Notes under the pieces: model-generated
Told to the model about the DNA's origin: nothing
The model's database searches: none
What the model saw: only the letters and a program-made list of their open reading frames with translations
Program-made: the position numbers and the translations under genes
Part shown: positions 32,206 to 42,521 of the stretch, in pieces
How positions within the stretch are numbered: position 1 is the first letter of the stretch
How the letters are laid out: every line of letters starts with the position of its first letter
Assembly (NCBI GenBank): GCA_946902875.1
Contig: OX336345.1
Location: forward strand, 15,841,395-15,905,394
DNA length: 64,000 bases
Direction: 5' to 3'
Source of the DNA: Nematopogon swammerdamellus
Taxonomy: Eukaryota; Arthropoda; Insecta; Lepidoptera; Adelidae

Positions 32206-33554
32206 TCTATGAACAAACACTCTTCTTTTTACGATCTAGAATATCACCTTATTCACATGAATGACGAACGGATACACTGAGTTCCAAACACGATGCTCGT
32301 ACTATTTAAAAAATTTATGATTACAAATATTCCAATCTATTTCCTCATTCGCTTATCCTACGTCTGTCTGTTGTCCCTTCTCCCCTCGTCGCCCTCTGAG
32401 GTTAGATACATCTATAGATATTTTACAAACAATTTATTGTCTTTAATTTTTTTTATAAAAAGCCGGCACGAGTGGCTGTGCCCAAAGTATCTTATCTGTC
32501 ACTGCAAATTAAAGAAGACACTAATAAAATCTCTACACTGGCAATGCGTTTATGTTTATCTACCTACTTCCATCCAGTACAAAAGGTAAACTTATTTAAT
32601 TATTTCTTCCCGTCAATTTGTCTTGAATTCATTATTCCGCGTTCACAAAGAAAGAAGTCATTACATATATTTTTTAAGGAAAAAATACTTACAAAATATT
32701 AACAATTATAATTACCTAAAAAACAATATTGAATTAAAACTAAAATTGAAATAAACTTACAGAATTAAAAACTTAAGTTGATTCCTTTGTTTTTAAATAG
32801 CAAAGCCTATCCGTCTGCAACGAGTATTAATTCGGAAACGACTGGACCGATTGACATACAATTTTCACTAATGATTTTTTCCTCGGGTGATAGACTATGA
32901 TCACGATATTTGTTCAAGGAGCTGAGCAGTGAACTAAAACGGAATATAAACGTCCACGCTGCATACAGCAACGTACGTTGGCTAAACTAGAGATGGACAG
33001 AAATTATGCAAATTTATGAAGAAAATGTACGATTTAATAAATGACTATACTATTCTATTGTATTCCCTAACGGTCCCCAATGGCCTAAATCCTGAGCATA
33101 AACTACAATACCGTGAAAAGCTAGTCTCTGCGATAAACAAGCGAGTAATCTCTCGCACAGCCTACAAAATAGAAACCCTATATGAACTCTCTATACGTCC
33201 ACCCTAACTATCATTATATTTGATGTGGATATCCCCTTCACATGAGAGCCCTTAGGACCGTCCGCCTGATAATTCGCTGTTCAAACAGATACCAATGATT
33301 TCCTGATGCTATTGCTTCTTGGCATTATATTTTCTTTGCAAGCCACGCGACCGGCGAACGTCGAGTGAGAGCATTCGAACGTTTGCTCTCCTTACATTTG
33401 TTTGGGCTGCAAGGGGTCAGGCCAGGACCGAGAGTGTTTGTATGGGTTCCGCTCCAAAAATTATGAGTATAAAGGAGAGAGTGTGCTATGTTGTCAGCCT
33501 GTCTGTTTATTATTATTATTATATAAATTGTTTACAACATGTCTTCACTAGATA
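32206..33554. other. 1.3 kb without a supported feature
   Basis: AT-rich with short frames only. 32815-32940 (GGAAACGACTGGACCGATTG) resembles Helitron-like repeat wording but has no defined ends. Confidence 0.4.
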
Positions 33555-33774
33555 GATGTAAAGCCGAAAATGAAGAGAAATAAAAAAAAAAGGGAGGTGA
33601 TCGTGAGATCGTGCAAGTTGACCGAACGCAGTAGATTGCATCATAACTACTATTTTTATTTTTAGGTATCCGTATCCGGTATGGGCGACAGCATAAGTTT
33701 CAACGTTGAACCGTGCAAGTTGACTGTTCGCAAAAATTATGCGACATCATGAAGGTGCAATAGAACGAAAATTT

Positions 33775-33905
33775 GGAGATAATACGTCACGGTCCGGTAG
33801 CGTTGGCGGCTCAAGCCAGAGACCCAGGTTCGAATCCTGGCCGGGATGTATTTTTTCCAATGATTTTCGCTTTGCATTTTTCTATTAAAAATATACATAC
33901 ATACA
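33775..33905 (+). mobile_element. tRNA-derived SINE fragment
   Basis: GGTAGCGTTGGCGGCTC is followed by CCCAGGTTCGAATCCTGG (a B-box sequence and T-arm-like fold) and CCGGGATGTATTTTTTCC. The tail CAATGATTTTCGCTTTGCAT is shared with 59535-59580 and, inverted, with 33560-33590. The acceptor and anticodon arms of a tRNA do not form, so it is a SINE and not a tRNA gene. Confidence 0.7.
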
Positions 33906-33942
33906 TACTTGTCCATCCAAGTATGAAACAAAGTTGTGTTTT

Positions 33943-34075
33943 TACCCGACTGCGCGACGCAAAGGAAAGTAATGTGTTTATCAGCCTATGTATGTATGTA
34001 TGTATGTATGTTTGTTCCTTTGTGGCACGCTAGAGACCAAACGCGTGGGCCGATTTTGATGATTCTTACGTCAAT
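33943..34075 (+). repeat. Dispersed Lepidoptera-type repeat with (ATGT)n
   Basis: TTTACCCGACTGCGCGACGC, then (ATGT)n at 33986-34010, then GTTTGTTCCTTTGTGGCACG and GGCCGATTTTGATGATTC. The wording is familiar from moth repeats; class not assigned. Confidence 0.5.
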
Positions 34076-34596
34076 CGATTTGTCTTAATCTTGCGAGTGT
34101 CACTAAAGACATAACAGTAATCAAAATTCAATATGGCGACAACTAGGTGTCATATTGTGGAAAAGAAAAAAATGAAAGTTGACTAACTATGTTAAGTGGG
34201 ATATCGTTGAATAGGTATTTGAAAATGATCTTTAGGTTTCTCTTACCATTTTTCATTTCGAATGCCCATTTAGGATCTATAACGATTTAAAGTTGGTTAG
34301 CAACCATTCTCACTTAACTTTTAGTAGAGCTGTGATAAAGTTCTTATTATACAGGCTGTTCGGCGCATCGACCGACACAATTTTTTTGTAGGTAAGTGGG
34401 GTCATTTGCAACGTTTTGACACATCATACCTTTTGTCAGGTATCACGTGGTATCAAGATACGATTTTTTTTTCTTTATTTTTGAAAATTACAAAAATCCC
34501 AGTTTTAAACCCTTGTAACTTTTTTGTTTATGATTGTATCAGCACGAAATAAAATTTATTGGATTTTACAATGTATCCATTCTTCCAACATGACTG
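34076..34596. other. No recognised feature
   Basis: Unrecognised AT-rich DNA. Confidence 0.4.
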
Positions 34597-34698
34597 AACT
34601 CTAATGCGGAACATAGCGACTTTAGCAGTCGGGACCCATTATTGGGAAAATTTTAATGGGTCCCGACTGCTAAAGTCGCTATGTTCCGCATTAGAGTT
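34597..34698. repeat. Perfect 44-bp hairpin
   Basis: AACTCTAATGCGGAACATAG continues through CGACTTTAGCAGTCGGGACCCATT to 34640. After a 14-nt loop (ATTGGGAAAATTTT) the exact reverse complement follows at 34655-34698. No mismatch was seen over 44 bp. Confidence 0.95.
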
Positions 34699-35878
34699 TA
34701 TATTGGTTATATATTTGTGTATCGATCATGAAACTATTTCAATGGTGTAGTTATTCAATATTACATGGACTTGTTTTTTTCTTTTCAGTTTTTATTTAAA
34801 GTTATTTTTTTACGCAGTCGGGTTTTTTATTTTTTAAATTAACTTTTTTTATTTAGGTTTTATTTTATTTTTATTAATATAACAAGTATGAATTTTATCC
34901 ACAACTAAAAATAATTTTATGTGCCATGATCTCCGATATGGGTCAATGAAGAAAGAACTGAGGAAGAAAACTCGGCGCCGCCGCCGGCTGGGACGGTTGT
35001 CGGTCTCTGTGGAAGAAAGTTAAATTCTCGGTTAAAATAAGTTCGCAGAGTTATGAAATGAGATAAAATACTTCCACCCCCACCGCTTGGTGACGGTGGT
35101 GGTGCGCAGACACCACCCCCGCAGCGGCGATGTCGCCAGTGACGTCATCTGATGGAAATAATTCCCTAATGGAATAGTGCATCGCCCTTAGGCGGTCTGC
35201 CTGCATTCGTACTGCATGCTCTAAGTGTAAAATAATATTACTTAAAAATTACGGGAGTTTTAATTTTAAAAGTTTACTTTTTTTAACTACTACGCGTATA
35301 ATATTATTTTTACTTAGCGGTCCCCAACGCACTTAATTAACTAAGCAGAAATTATTAATACTTTGTAACACTTTGTTTTGGTTGATGAAAGTTTATTGGT
35401 TGGTGCAATAGATCATTCTACAACACGCTAAACCTCTCCAAGCGATAGAACTTTTTTTGGAAGACATAGGTGTACGGCGCGGTTAATATGACCGTGCACT
35501 TCTCGTAAGACAAGGTGGAAGAGTAAATAGAGTTACCTACCATTTGTTGCCATGTATGTTGTCGTAATTGTAGCTAAGCGTCTTAGAAATTTGATAAATT
35601 CTATAACTAAAACTTTTTAAGGCTTGTTGATGTGTCGGGTTTTTTTTTATTTGTAATTATATTTTATTTAAAACATTTTTAAGAGACGTAATTTGAACTC
35701 CTAATACTTTTGTTATGTTAGGTTAGGTTAGATTACAAGTACATAAACTCATTTTGTAATCATTTCCATTTATTTACTTGAAGGCGACCAGTGAAAGTGT
35801 AATAAATTTACATTTTACAGCAAATATCCCTTCACCTACCAACCAAAATCTTGGAAAAGGAAAAGTGGTGATTATCTT
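34699..35878. other. 1.2 kb without a supported feature
   Basis: AT-rich, with a GC patch (CGCCGCCGCCGGCTGGG) near 34977 and a CCACCCCC patch near 35095. No gene. Confidence 0.4.
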
Positions 35879-36140
35879 TTTTTTTTTATGTTATCCGGTA
35901 TGGGTGGCTGAGTCGGAGGGGCCAAAGCACATGCTCTAACCAGCCAATATCACCTCCGAGAAGGTAGGTGCCATATGAGCTATCTTCGAATCGGTCGACC
36001 TCAACCACAAAAAACCGCATTCCAATCGGCCCATCCGTTTGGGAGCTACGATGCCACAGACATACACACAGACACACAGATAGACAGAGACGTCAAACTT
36101 ATAACACCTCTCCTTTTGCGTCAAGGGTTAATAAATTAAT
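35879..36140 (+). repeat. Family E head joined to family H
   Basis: 35879-35980 is the E head (TTATCCGGTATGGGTGGC, TCACCTCCGAGAAGGTAGG). 36008-36135 is H: CCGCATTCCAATCGGCCC, ATCCGTTTGGGAGCTACG, CAAACTTATAACACC, TTTTGCGTCAAGGGTTAA. H recurs at 37132-37255. Confidence 0.8.
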
Positions 36141-36699
36141 TGACGACGAACGATAGACGAATAACGACTTGGCCGCTACTGAATTGAGAACGAATGTCTA
36201 AAGAAGAGGAAGAAAAAGAGGAAGATGTTCATTTGCCAATTTTTTTTTACATGATACATACTTATAAAATACATTTATAGTGGCGTGGCAAAAAGGACAT
36301 GGCTCAGCGAGCGAGAATCGTATTACTTTAAGTGAGCAATTCTTGTATATATGTGTGTGTGCACCGAACTATTTATCTATTTAAACCATATCTATTTAGA
36401 TAACGCTTTACTTTCCAAGTTTATCTAGATAGGTTTCATCCCCAGGTCCTAATATTAATAAAACCAAAAAAGTAATTCCCAATTTAACGAGAATGTGTGG
36501 AGTGAGTGGGTGGTAAAAAGGTAAAGGTTTTGACTTTGGAGCCGCTTTTGAGTAGTTTGGTGTGTCGGAGTAAGATAATCATATTCGCCAGGATGACTCC
36601 GATAGATAGAGTCTAACGAACCCGACGCTTGAGCAAGACAAGGCAATTTACTGAACCAGTCGTGCGATCACTGAATTGGCAATTCAGTGCGTGTGGTGA
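36141..36699. other. No recognised feature
   Basis: No gene or repeat identified. Confidence 0.4.
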
Positions 36700-36875
36700 T
36701 AGCCGAACATATTCTTTAATTAGTTCTCATAATTCGCGCATTCGTGTTTTCCGTCCTGTTCATTGTAGTCGGCACGATCAAAAAGGGAAGCACTGACATG
36801 GCACCCAGTTTACCAAGGTGCTATGGGTTGACATCACGGATATTGTAAGTGATTGAGCCAACCACTAAATTCCCG
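36700..36875 (+). mobile_element. Family C SINE, diverged
   Basis: CGTGTTTTCCGTCCTGTTC, GGGAAGCACTGACATGGCAC, AAGGTGCTATGGG, ATCACGGATATTGTAAGTG and AGCCAACC match the SINE body; head and tail are lost. Confidence 0.75.
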
Positions 36876-37131
36876 TGCAGCCTTGAGTTTCATATTTTAT
36901 TTACTTAGCGATCCCCCGACTCCTTTAAGTAAGTAAACGGAAATTATTTTTGACTTTTCAAGGGTAGGGTTTTTTTTAAATTTGTAATGAAACTTTAATT
37001 TCATGCTTTTTTTTTTAAACCATATACAAATCGACCCAATTTTTAAGATAATTATTTTTTTGATTACTTATTAACTTGATTACTTGATTGCAAACATAGC
37101 TAAGAACCATCCCGATTAAACCAGCTTTCTA
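36876..37131. repeat. Repeat arm and AT-rich DNA
   Basis: 36895-36960 carries one arm of the inverted repeat seen at 21446 (GATCCCCCGACTCCTTTAAG). The rest is AT-rich. Confidence 0.6.
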
Positions 37132-37255
37132 AAAACCGCATCCAAATTGGTCCATCCGTTTGGGAGCTACGATGTCACAGACAGCCACACCCATACACAC
37201 ATACACATACACGTTAAACTTATGACACCCCTCTTTTTGCGTCGAGGGTTAAGAA
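37132..37255 (+). repeat. Family H repeat, second copy
   Basis: CCGCATCCAAATTGGTCC, ATCCGTTTGGGAGCTACG, then CACACATACACA and TTTTTGCGTCGAGGGTTAAG; same order as 36008-36135. Confidence 0.8.
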
Positions 37256-37527
37256 TAACAACTTTTACATAAAATCCACACTAACAAGAATGACTTTTTG
37301 TAAATAAATAAAAAAATTGGCGTCATGCCAGTGCTTTCCTTCGGAAGTTGCTTTCAATTCTTTCGAATTCCTTACTCGCAGCAGACTGTGGAGTATGACA
37401 AGGGCGCATTTCCACCCCTAGGGCTGTTTGAATGCCAACTGCACACACAGGTAGCACTCGGGCAGCTCACAAATGGAAGCCGCAACGGGACAAAAGTTAT
37501 TCAATTTGTGTTAAGCTGAGCGATGCA
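37256..37527. other. No recognised feature
   Basis: A 64-codon frame (37325-37519) has no recognisable domain. Confidence 0.4.
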
Positions 37528-37558
37528 GCCCGCCCCGCCCCGCCCCGCCCCGCCCCGC
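37528..37558 (-). repeat. (CCCCG)5 run, G-quadruplex-capable on the minus strand
   Basis: GCCCGCCCCGCCCCGCCCCG and onward gives at least five GGGGC units on the minus strand, meeting the G4-N-G4 pattern. Confidence 0.9.
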
Positions 37559-37744
37559 ACACCAGGGGACGCGGCAGATGTAATTACGTCGACGGTTCCT
37601 GAAAATTTTCGCTCTGCAGTTAGGACTACATGGCAGCTACGATGGCAATATAGTGGAGGCTTCGCGGAGGAGAGAGGAATCTAGATGGGGAGAGTGCTGT
37701 GTATGGCAAACACGCCAAAATTCTTACCTATCAACTTTTCTTTT

Positions 37745-37900
37745 TAACCGACTTCAAAAAAAGGAGGAGGTTATCAATTCGACTGTATTTTTTTTTTATG
37801 TTTGTCCCCTCATAACTTTCGACTGGGTGAACCGATTTTGATGATTCTTTTTTTTATTTGAAAGCTGGTGCTTCCCGTGTGGTCCCATTCTAATTTGGTC
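37745..37900 (+). repeat. Dispersed Lepidoptera-type repeat (ACCGACTTC family)
   Basis: AACCGACTTCAAAAAAAGGA, GGTTATCAATTCGACTG, a T-run, CCTCATAACTTTCGACTGGG and ACCGATTTTGATG. I recognise the phrasing from moth and butterfly genomes. No coding capacity. Confidence 0.6.
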
Positions 37901-37919
37901 AAGATTGGATTGGAAAGCG

Positions 37920-37960
37920 AGGCGGAATCGCGAGGCCGAAGGCCGAGCGATTCCGCCTAG
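37920..37960. repeat. GC-rich hairpin
   Basis: AGGCGGAATCGC pairs exactly with GCGATTCCGCCT, with an inner GGCCGAAGGCC stem, giving an almost fully paired 39-nt fold at the end of the preceding repeat. Confidence 0.85.
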
Positions 37961-38038
37961 TACATTAATAGCAAAAAATTACTAAAAAAACTGTGAAATA
38001 AAAAACTATTTAAAAAAATATCAAAAACGCCTTCAAAA

Positions 38039-38149
38039 ATGTATGAAATAAAAAAACCGAAACCCTAGAGTTGAAGGCGGTGCTAAAGGAAGCAAAAATA
38101 ACCGACCGCCTTCAACTCTAGGGTTAGATTTTTTTTTATTTCATACATT
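38039..38149. repeat. Hairpin element with 45-bp arms
   Basis: ATGTATGAAATAAAAAAA and AACCCTAGAGTTGAAGGCGG T pair with ACCGCCTTCAACTCTAGG GTT and TTTTTATTTCATACAT around a 20-nt loop. The 21-bp inner segment is perfect. Confidence 0.88.
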
Positions 38150-38151
38150 TG

Positions 38152-38600
38152 TTTTAGAGTTCCGTATCCGGTACGGGACCCTATTACTAAACCTACGCCG
38201 TCTGCCTGTCTGTCTGCCTGTCTGCCTGTCTGTCTGTCTGTCTGTCTGTTAGTCCGTCCGTCCGTCCGTCCGTCCGTCTGTCCGTCTGTCCGAGGGCTGT
38301 GTCTATTTAACCGTAATACCCGTTGAAATTTTCACAGAATATGTGTTATTATGGCCGATATAACAACAATAATAAAAAAAATAAGAAAAAAAGTAAAAAA
38401 GGGTTCCCGTAGAAGAAACTAAAAAGTGTATGCGCGCGCGCCATCTACCGAAAATAGTATGAAGCATTTTAAATAATCATGAATTTTAACTAATATGAAG
38501 CATTTCATAAACACGCCATAGATGGCTTGAGTGACGCTGGCCATGACATGGCGATACGGAACCCTCGGTGCGCGAGTTCGACTCGCACTTAGCTGGTTTT
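38152..38600 (+). repeat. Family A repeat, near-complete
   Basis: GAGTTCCGTATCCGGTACGG, ATTACTAAACCTACGCCG, (GTCT/GTCC/GCCT)n at 38204-38290, GAGGGCTGTGTC, TTATGGCCGATATAACAAC, GCGCGCGCCATCTACCG, ACATGGCGATACGGAACCC, and the end GCGAGTTCGACTCGCACTTA. Confidence 0.85.
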
Positions 38601-38830
38601 TTATGTAAACCGGTATGGTTAGCTGAGTCAGAGGGGTCAAAGCACATGCTCCGACCAGCCAATATCACCTAAGAGAAGGTAGGTTTACATACCGAAGACT
38701 TGCCTTTGGATTGCTGGTTATACTGGACTAGAGGAGAACACAGCCGAGTCTTCTATGCGGCCATCTTACATCCAGTACGGTGGTACCAGCCCAGTCGGCT
38801 ACAGTTTGAGCTCTACCTAAAGGTACCTAA
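38600..38830 (+). repeat. Family E repeat directly downstream of family A
   Basis: TTTTTTATGTAAACCGGTATG, AGCTGAGTCAGAGGGG, ACATGCTCCGACCAGCC, GGATTGCTGGTTATACTGG and ATCCAGTACGGTGGTACC. The A-E junction (GGTTTTTTATGTAA) is the same as at 55485-55495. Confidence 0.85.
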
Positions 38831-38916
38831 AGAGACCTACAGTTTTAGGTTCGGAACGGTGAAGCAGCAGGTGTAGGTATAGAAGTATATTTTTCCGTCA
38901 TAAAAAACTCATTGGT

Positions 38917-38990
38917 GCATGTCGCCCGGATTCAAACCCCGGATCCTAAGATCAAGAGTCCAAACCAAGACCGCGCGAACCACCCGCCAT
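38917..38990 (-). repeat. tRNA-like (SINE-derived) fragment
   Basis: The minus strand reads GGTGGTTCGCGCGGTCTTGG, ACTCTTGATCTTAGGATCC, GGGGTTTGAATCCGGGCGAC. It has a B-box-like GGTTTGAATCC and an anticodon-loop-like middle, but the T stem does not pair properly and no acceptor stem forms. A relic and not a tRNA gene. Confidence 0.5.
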
Positions 38991-39469
38991 TTTATTATTA
39001 ATTTCTATGATCTGTTGTTTGAACTGGTGGGAAATAAATCATATTTAGCAGCCTGTTCATGAGTTCCTCCTAAGTTGGTATTATAAAAAATACTGAGCTG
39101 AAAACAAACATGATTGAACATTTTGAACACGACAACGAGAACCCCGAGTGTGAAGCAATGAGTTTTCCGAATTTTCTTCGAATATTCTCCGAAGAAATGA
39201 AACAAATTATAAAATACGATTTAATAATGGTCAAAGACCATTTCATTTGCTACCTGGCTATATTTTTCTGCGTACAAATATTAATTCGAATATAATGGTC
39301 CCAAAAATATTATTTCATTTGAAATGTTTCTGAATATCCTTAAAAATAAATAAAAACTGATATAACGGGAACGTACATACATTCAAATTCGGATATAATT
39401 GTACTACCAGTTGACCTGGAAGACCTTCTAGTTGTATGAAGGTTGAGTGAAAGAATTGCTGGACGTAGT
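38991..39469. other. No recognised feature
   Basis: Contains a 61-codon frame (39110-39295, acidic N-terminus then hydrophobic) that I cannot identify. Confidence 0.35.
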
Positions 39470-39668
39470 TCGGATTCCACGAAAAACTGGTCATCTTCTT
39501 AGATGGTATCACCCACTGTACCACCGCACTGAATGATGGCCTGTTGAAACATCTATGAAGATAGTATGTGTTTCCGTCAGTTTACTGTAACCGGCAAGGC
39601 AAGGTGTGATGAGCAGACAACACGGGTGTAGTAATATGCAGCCAAACTTGGCAGGTTTCATAAGAAAA
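39470..39668 (+). mobile_element. Family C SINE, strongly diverged
   Basis: AGTTCGGATTCCACGAAAAAC, GTACCACCGCACTGAATGA, GTTTCCGTCAGTTTACTG, then TTTCATAAGAAAAA. The order of motifs is that of family C with deletions. Confidence 0.7.
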
Positions 39669-40301
39669 ATTTAACTCCCTCCTTACTGCCTCTCAACCCT
39701 CACCTCTCTTCCCCAACTAAAATAAAGCCACCCTCAAATCGAGAACATTTGCTGGTTTTACTGTACCCTATCCACCGGCTCCAGGCCTAGCCGTTGTCCC
39801 ACAGTCAACAAACACGCGGGCATACGTACGCCAATAGTGGTTTAATTAGTTTTGCTGGAACGGCATTGCCAACATGCAATCATAAACAAATATGGTAATT
39901 TATAGTGAGTTGCAGTGCATAGTTTTGAATTCGTTAGAGTGAGTTCTAGCATTGTGGGTGACAAACGAAAGAGATGTAGGTATGTGGCGAGTGTGAGTGA
40001 AAGGTTGGCAAGTTGCATGTTTACACCGAAAAGCAATGGCTTTTACTGGAGCTGGAGGCTAAAAATTGAATAATTAAAAATAATGGGAACGTACATTATA
40101 ACTTTTTGCACATAAAAAAGTTTACAAAAGGTGGACTTAATACCTAGCTACCAGCCATGCCTGGGATTGTGGGTAAACACTGTTATTGGGTGGTTATTAA
40201 TGGGTAGTGCGGAATTAACTATGATACAAAAAATTATAGGTAACTTTTTTTTCATACCTTCCTATACTTACAAACTTCAGTTGCGTTAAAACTATTCAAT
40301 T
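39669..40301. other. No recognised feature
   Basis: No gene or repeat identified. Confidence 0.4.
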
Positions 40302-40959
40302 TATAAGGTCTTTCAATAGTAGGTAACGGTACGCTAAGGGGTGTATGTGTATCAGATACTGATCACGTTCCCATACCATTTTTTCTTACAATACAAAAAA
40401 AACCGGCCAAGTGCGAGTCGAACTCTTGCACCGGGGGTCCCGTATCGCCATGTCACGGCTAGCGCTACTCACGCCATCTAGATGGCGTGTTATAAAATGC
40501 TTCATATTAGTTAATGTCATGCTTCATAATCTATTCGGTAGATGGCGCGCGCGCATACACTTTTTGGTTTTTTCTTTGGGAACCCCCGTGATTTTTTTAA
40601 GTTTTCTTATTTTTATTATTTGTTGTTATATCGGTCATAATAACACTTTTTTGTGAAAATTTCAACGGGCTACCTATTACGGTTCAAGAGATACAGCCCT
40701 CGGACAGACGGACGGACGGATGGACAGACAGACGGACGGATGGACAGACAGACAGACAGACGGCGTAGGCTTAGTAATAGGGTCCCGTACCTGATACGGA
40801 ACCCTAAAAACCTACTCACTCCTCAAATTTAATACGTGAAGTGCGCGTATTTCGCCTTATTATTGTATGTTTTTTATATCGTAAAAAAAAATTGGTATGT
40901 GAACGTGATCAGTATCTGAATCTTAGCGTATCGTTACCAACCATTGAAAGACCTTATAT
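40302..40959. mobile_element. MITE family 2, second copy, interrupted by family A
   Basis: The left terminus TATAAGGTCTTTCAATAG... GGTACGCTAAGG...ATCAGATACTGATCACG at 40302-40379 is mirrored at 40889-40959. The host element is only about 250 bp once the nested family A copy (40402-40808) is removed. Termini match the 329-829 element at ATAAGGTCTTT and TACGCTAAGGGG. Confidence 0.82.
40402..40808 (-). repeat. Family A repeat nested in a MITE
   Basis: Starts ACCGGCCAAGTGCGAGTCG, includes GATGGCGCGCGCGCATACAC, (GACGGACG/GACAGACA)n at about 40700-40765, TAGGCTTAGTAATAGGGTCC and ends TGATACGGAACCCTAAAA. A full-length copy, inserted after its host. Confidence 0.88.
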
Positions 40960-41474
40960 ACGGCTAAACGTTTTGAATAAATATTTACGTCGCACTCAAT
41001 GTAAAACTACGATTTCGCCACGTTAATTTCATAAACTGTCCCAATTTCTTTTTTCGAAAACAGTTTCAAGGGGCATTTAACAGATTGCCTTTTGATGAAA
41101 CTAAGTGGATGGAGGAATTCCCGAAAACATCGTAACTTCATTCAGTGTTTTACGTAAGTAATAATATTTCAGACGGGCAAACTTTTACGAAGATGTAAGG
41201 TAGGCGATGGCTATTAAGCACTTACTAAGTAGTCTTTAAGTAGTAGGTATATTACATTTACTTCTTCTTGTAACGAACATTATTTTATAGAGTTCGCTAT
41301 ATGCAGGGTTGAAAATTATGATGCGACTTATGGAAATTTAATCTAATTATTTTTCGAAAAAAAAATCAAATGTAATAAAAGTTTACAGTAAACTAGTACC
41401 TAGTAGATAACGCTCCGCTCACGCTATGGACGTAATATACGTGCATAAAATGCATCGAGATAAATTACCAGAGG
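40960..41474. other. No recognised feature
   Basis: AT-rich; no gene. Confidence 0.4.
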
Positions 41475-42110
41475 ATGCGATATGAGGAAACTTTCAAAGA
41501 AACGAAGTCGCAAGGACTGAAGTACGAGGGAAAAGAACTAAGGTATGAGAAAAAGAAGCGGGGTGGTACGGCGAACAAAATCCGTACAGTAGGTGGTGTG
41601 GTGTCTCGGCGTGCGAGTGGGATAGGAGAAGTGTGTAGCGACGCGATGCGACGTTAGCGGATCGCGATCGGCTAATACCATTTGCGCATGAAAATTTGCC
41701 CGTCTATACGCAGCTATGTGCAAAAGTTTGCGCAAAGAACATGTGCGGTGTCCAAATAATAGCGACCTGCATGCGCAAGCAGCCCTGCCCCAGTCCATAC
41801 TCGCAAGATTACCAGTTTGTGCAAACCCGTCGCAGTAATATTAAATGTTTGCAAAATTCAATGGTTTGTGCGTACATGCTTGCTTGTGCAAGTTTAGTTT
41901 GAGCAAATTAACGTTTGTGCAAGCCATTTGTGCGGTATGCCGTTTCGCCGTCTTAATATATGCAAATATACGTGCAAATTATAATTTGTTCAAGCAAGAT
42001 TGATCGTGTAGCCAGACCTTCACTCAGGTGCGGCTGAATGGCTTCAACTCGCTGGAACATGGCGCGTTTTCAGATTGCACTCTTTAGTAAGAAGTACATA
42101 ATTATATCTC
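41475..42110 (+). repeat. Family G repeat, copy 1, with an insertion
   Basis: TTTCAAAGAAACGAAGTCGC, GAAGCGGGGTGG, AGCGGATCGCGATCGGCTAA to 41685, and GGCTGAATGGCTTCAACTCG from 42032 match copy 2 at 48640-48890. Between them copy 1 has about 345 bp absent from copy 2. The 60-codon frame at 41475-41657 is not supported as a gene. Confidence 0.75.
41685..42031 (+). other. TTGTGCAA-rich insertion
   Basis: About fifteen words resembling TTTGYGCAAR or its halves occur in about 320 bp, e.g. GTGCAAAAGTTTGCGCAAAG at 41718, ATGCGCAAGC at 41771, TTTGTGCAAAC at 41816, CTTGTGCAAG at 41883, GTTTGTGCAAGCC at 41913. There is no strict period and no ORF. Function unknown. Confidence 0.75.
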
Positions 42111-42521
42111 CATCTTCTTTTGTGTGCTGGCTTGTAGTTTACTGTAATAAATGTTTCTTACAATTCCTAATTTCCCGCTATCAACGCTAGTAGATTAACG
42201 TAGTTAAAATCGACACATTACCCACGCTTTATCTTTATATGTCCTTGACAAGTTGACGCTACATATTGCAAGTAGGTAGATAGATGTGAAACCAAGTACT
42301 TTGTAAGAACTCAGCCCTCGCATTTTCAGAACATTGAAGACAGTGAAACCATGTTATTCTATGAGGCTATTTCCTACAGGAAGTTAGCTCATCCAGGCGC
42401 ACACAATGCTATGTTTGCTTGCGGATATTATGGCCTTCGTGTCTAGTCCACTGAGAGAGAACACAGTCGGAATGGACAAGTAGGTATATGTATATGTATA
42501 TATTTAGATATTATTAAAAAA

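Noticed and set aside
33785..33845. Possible tRNA gene
   Set aside because: A T-arm and B box are present, but no acceptor, D or anticodon stems pair; it is a SINE relic.
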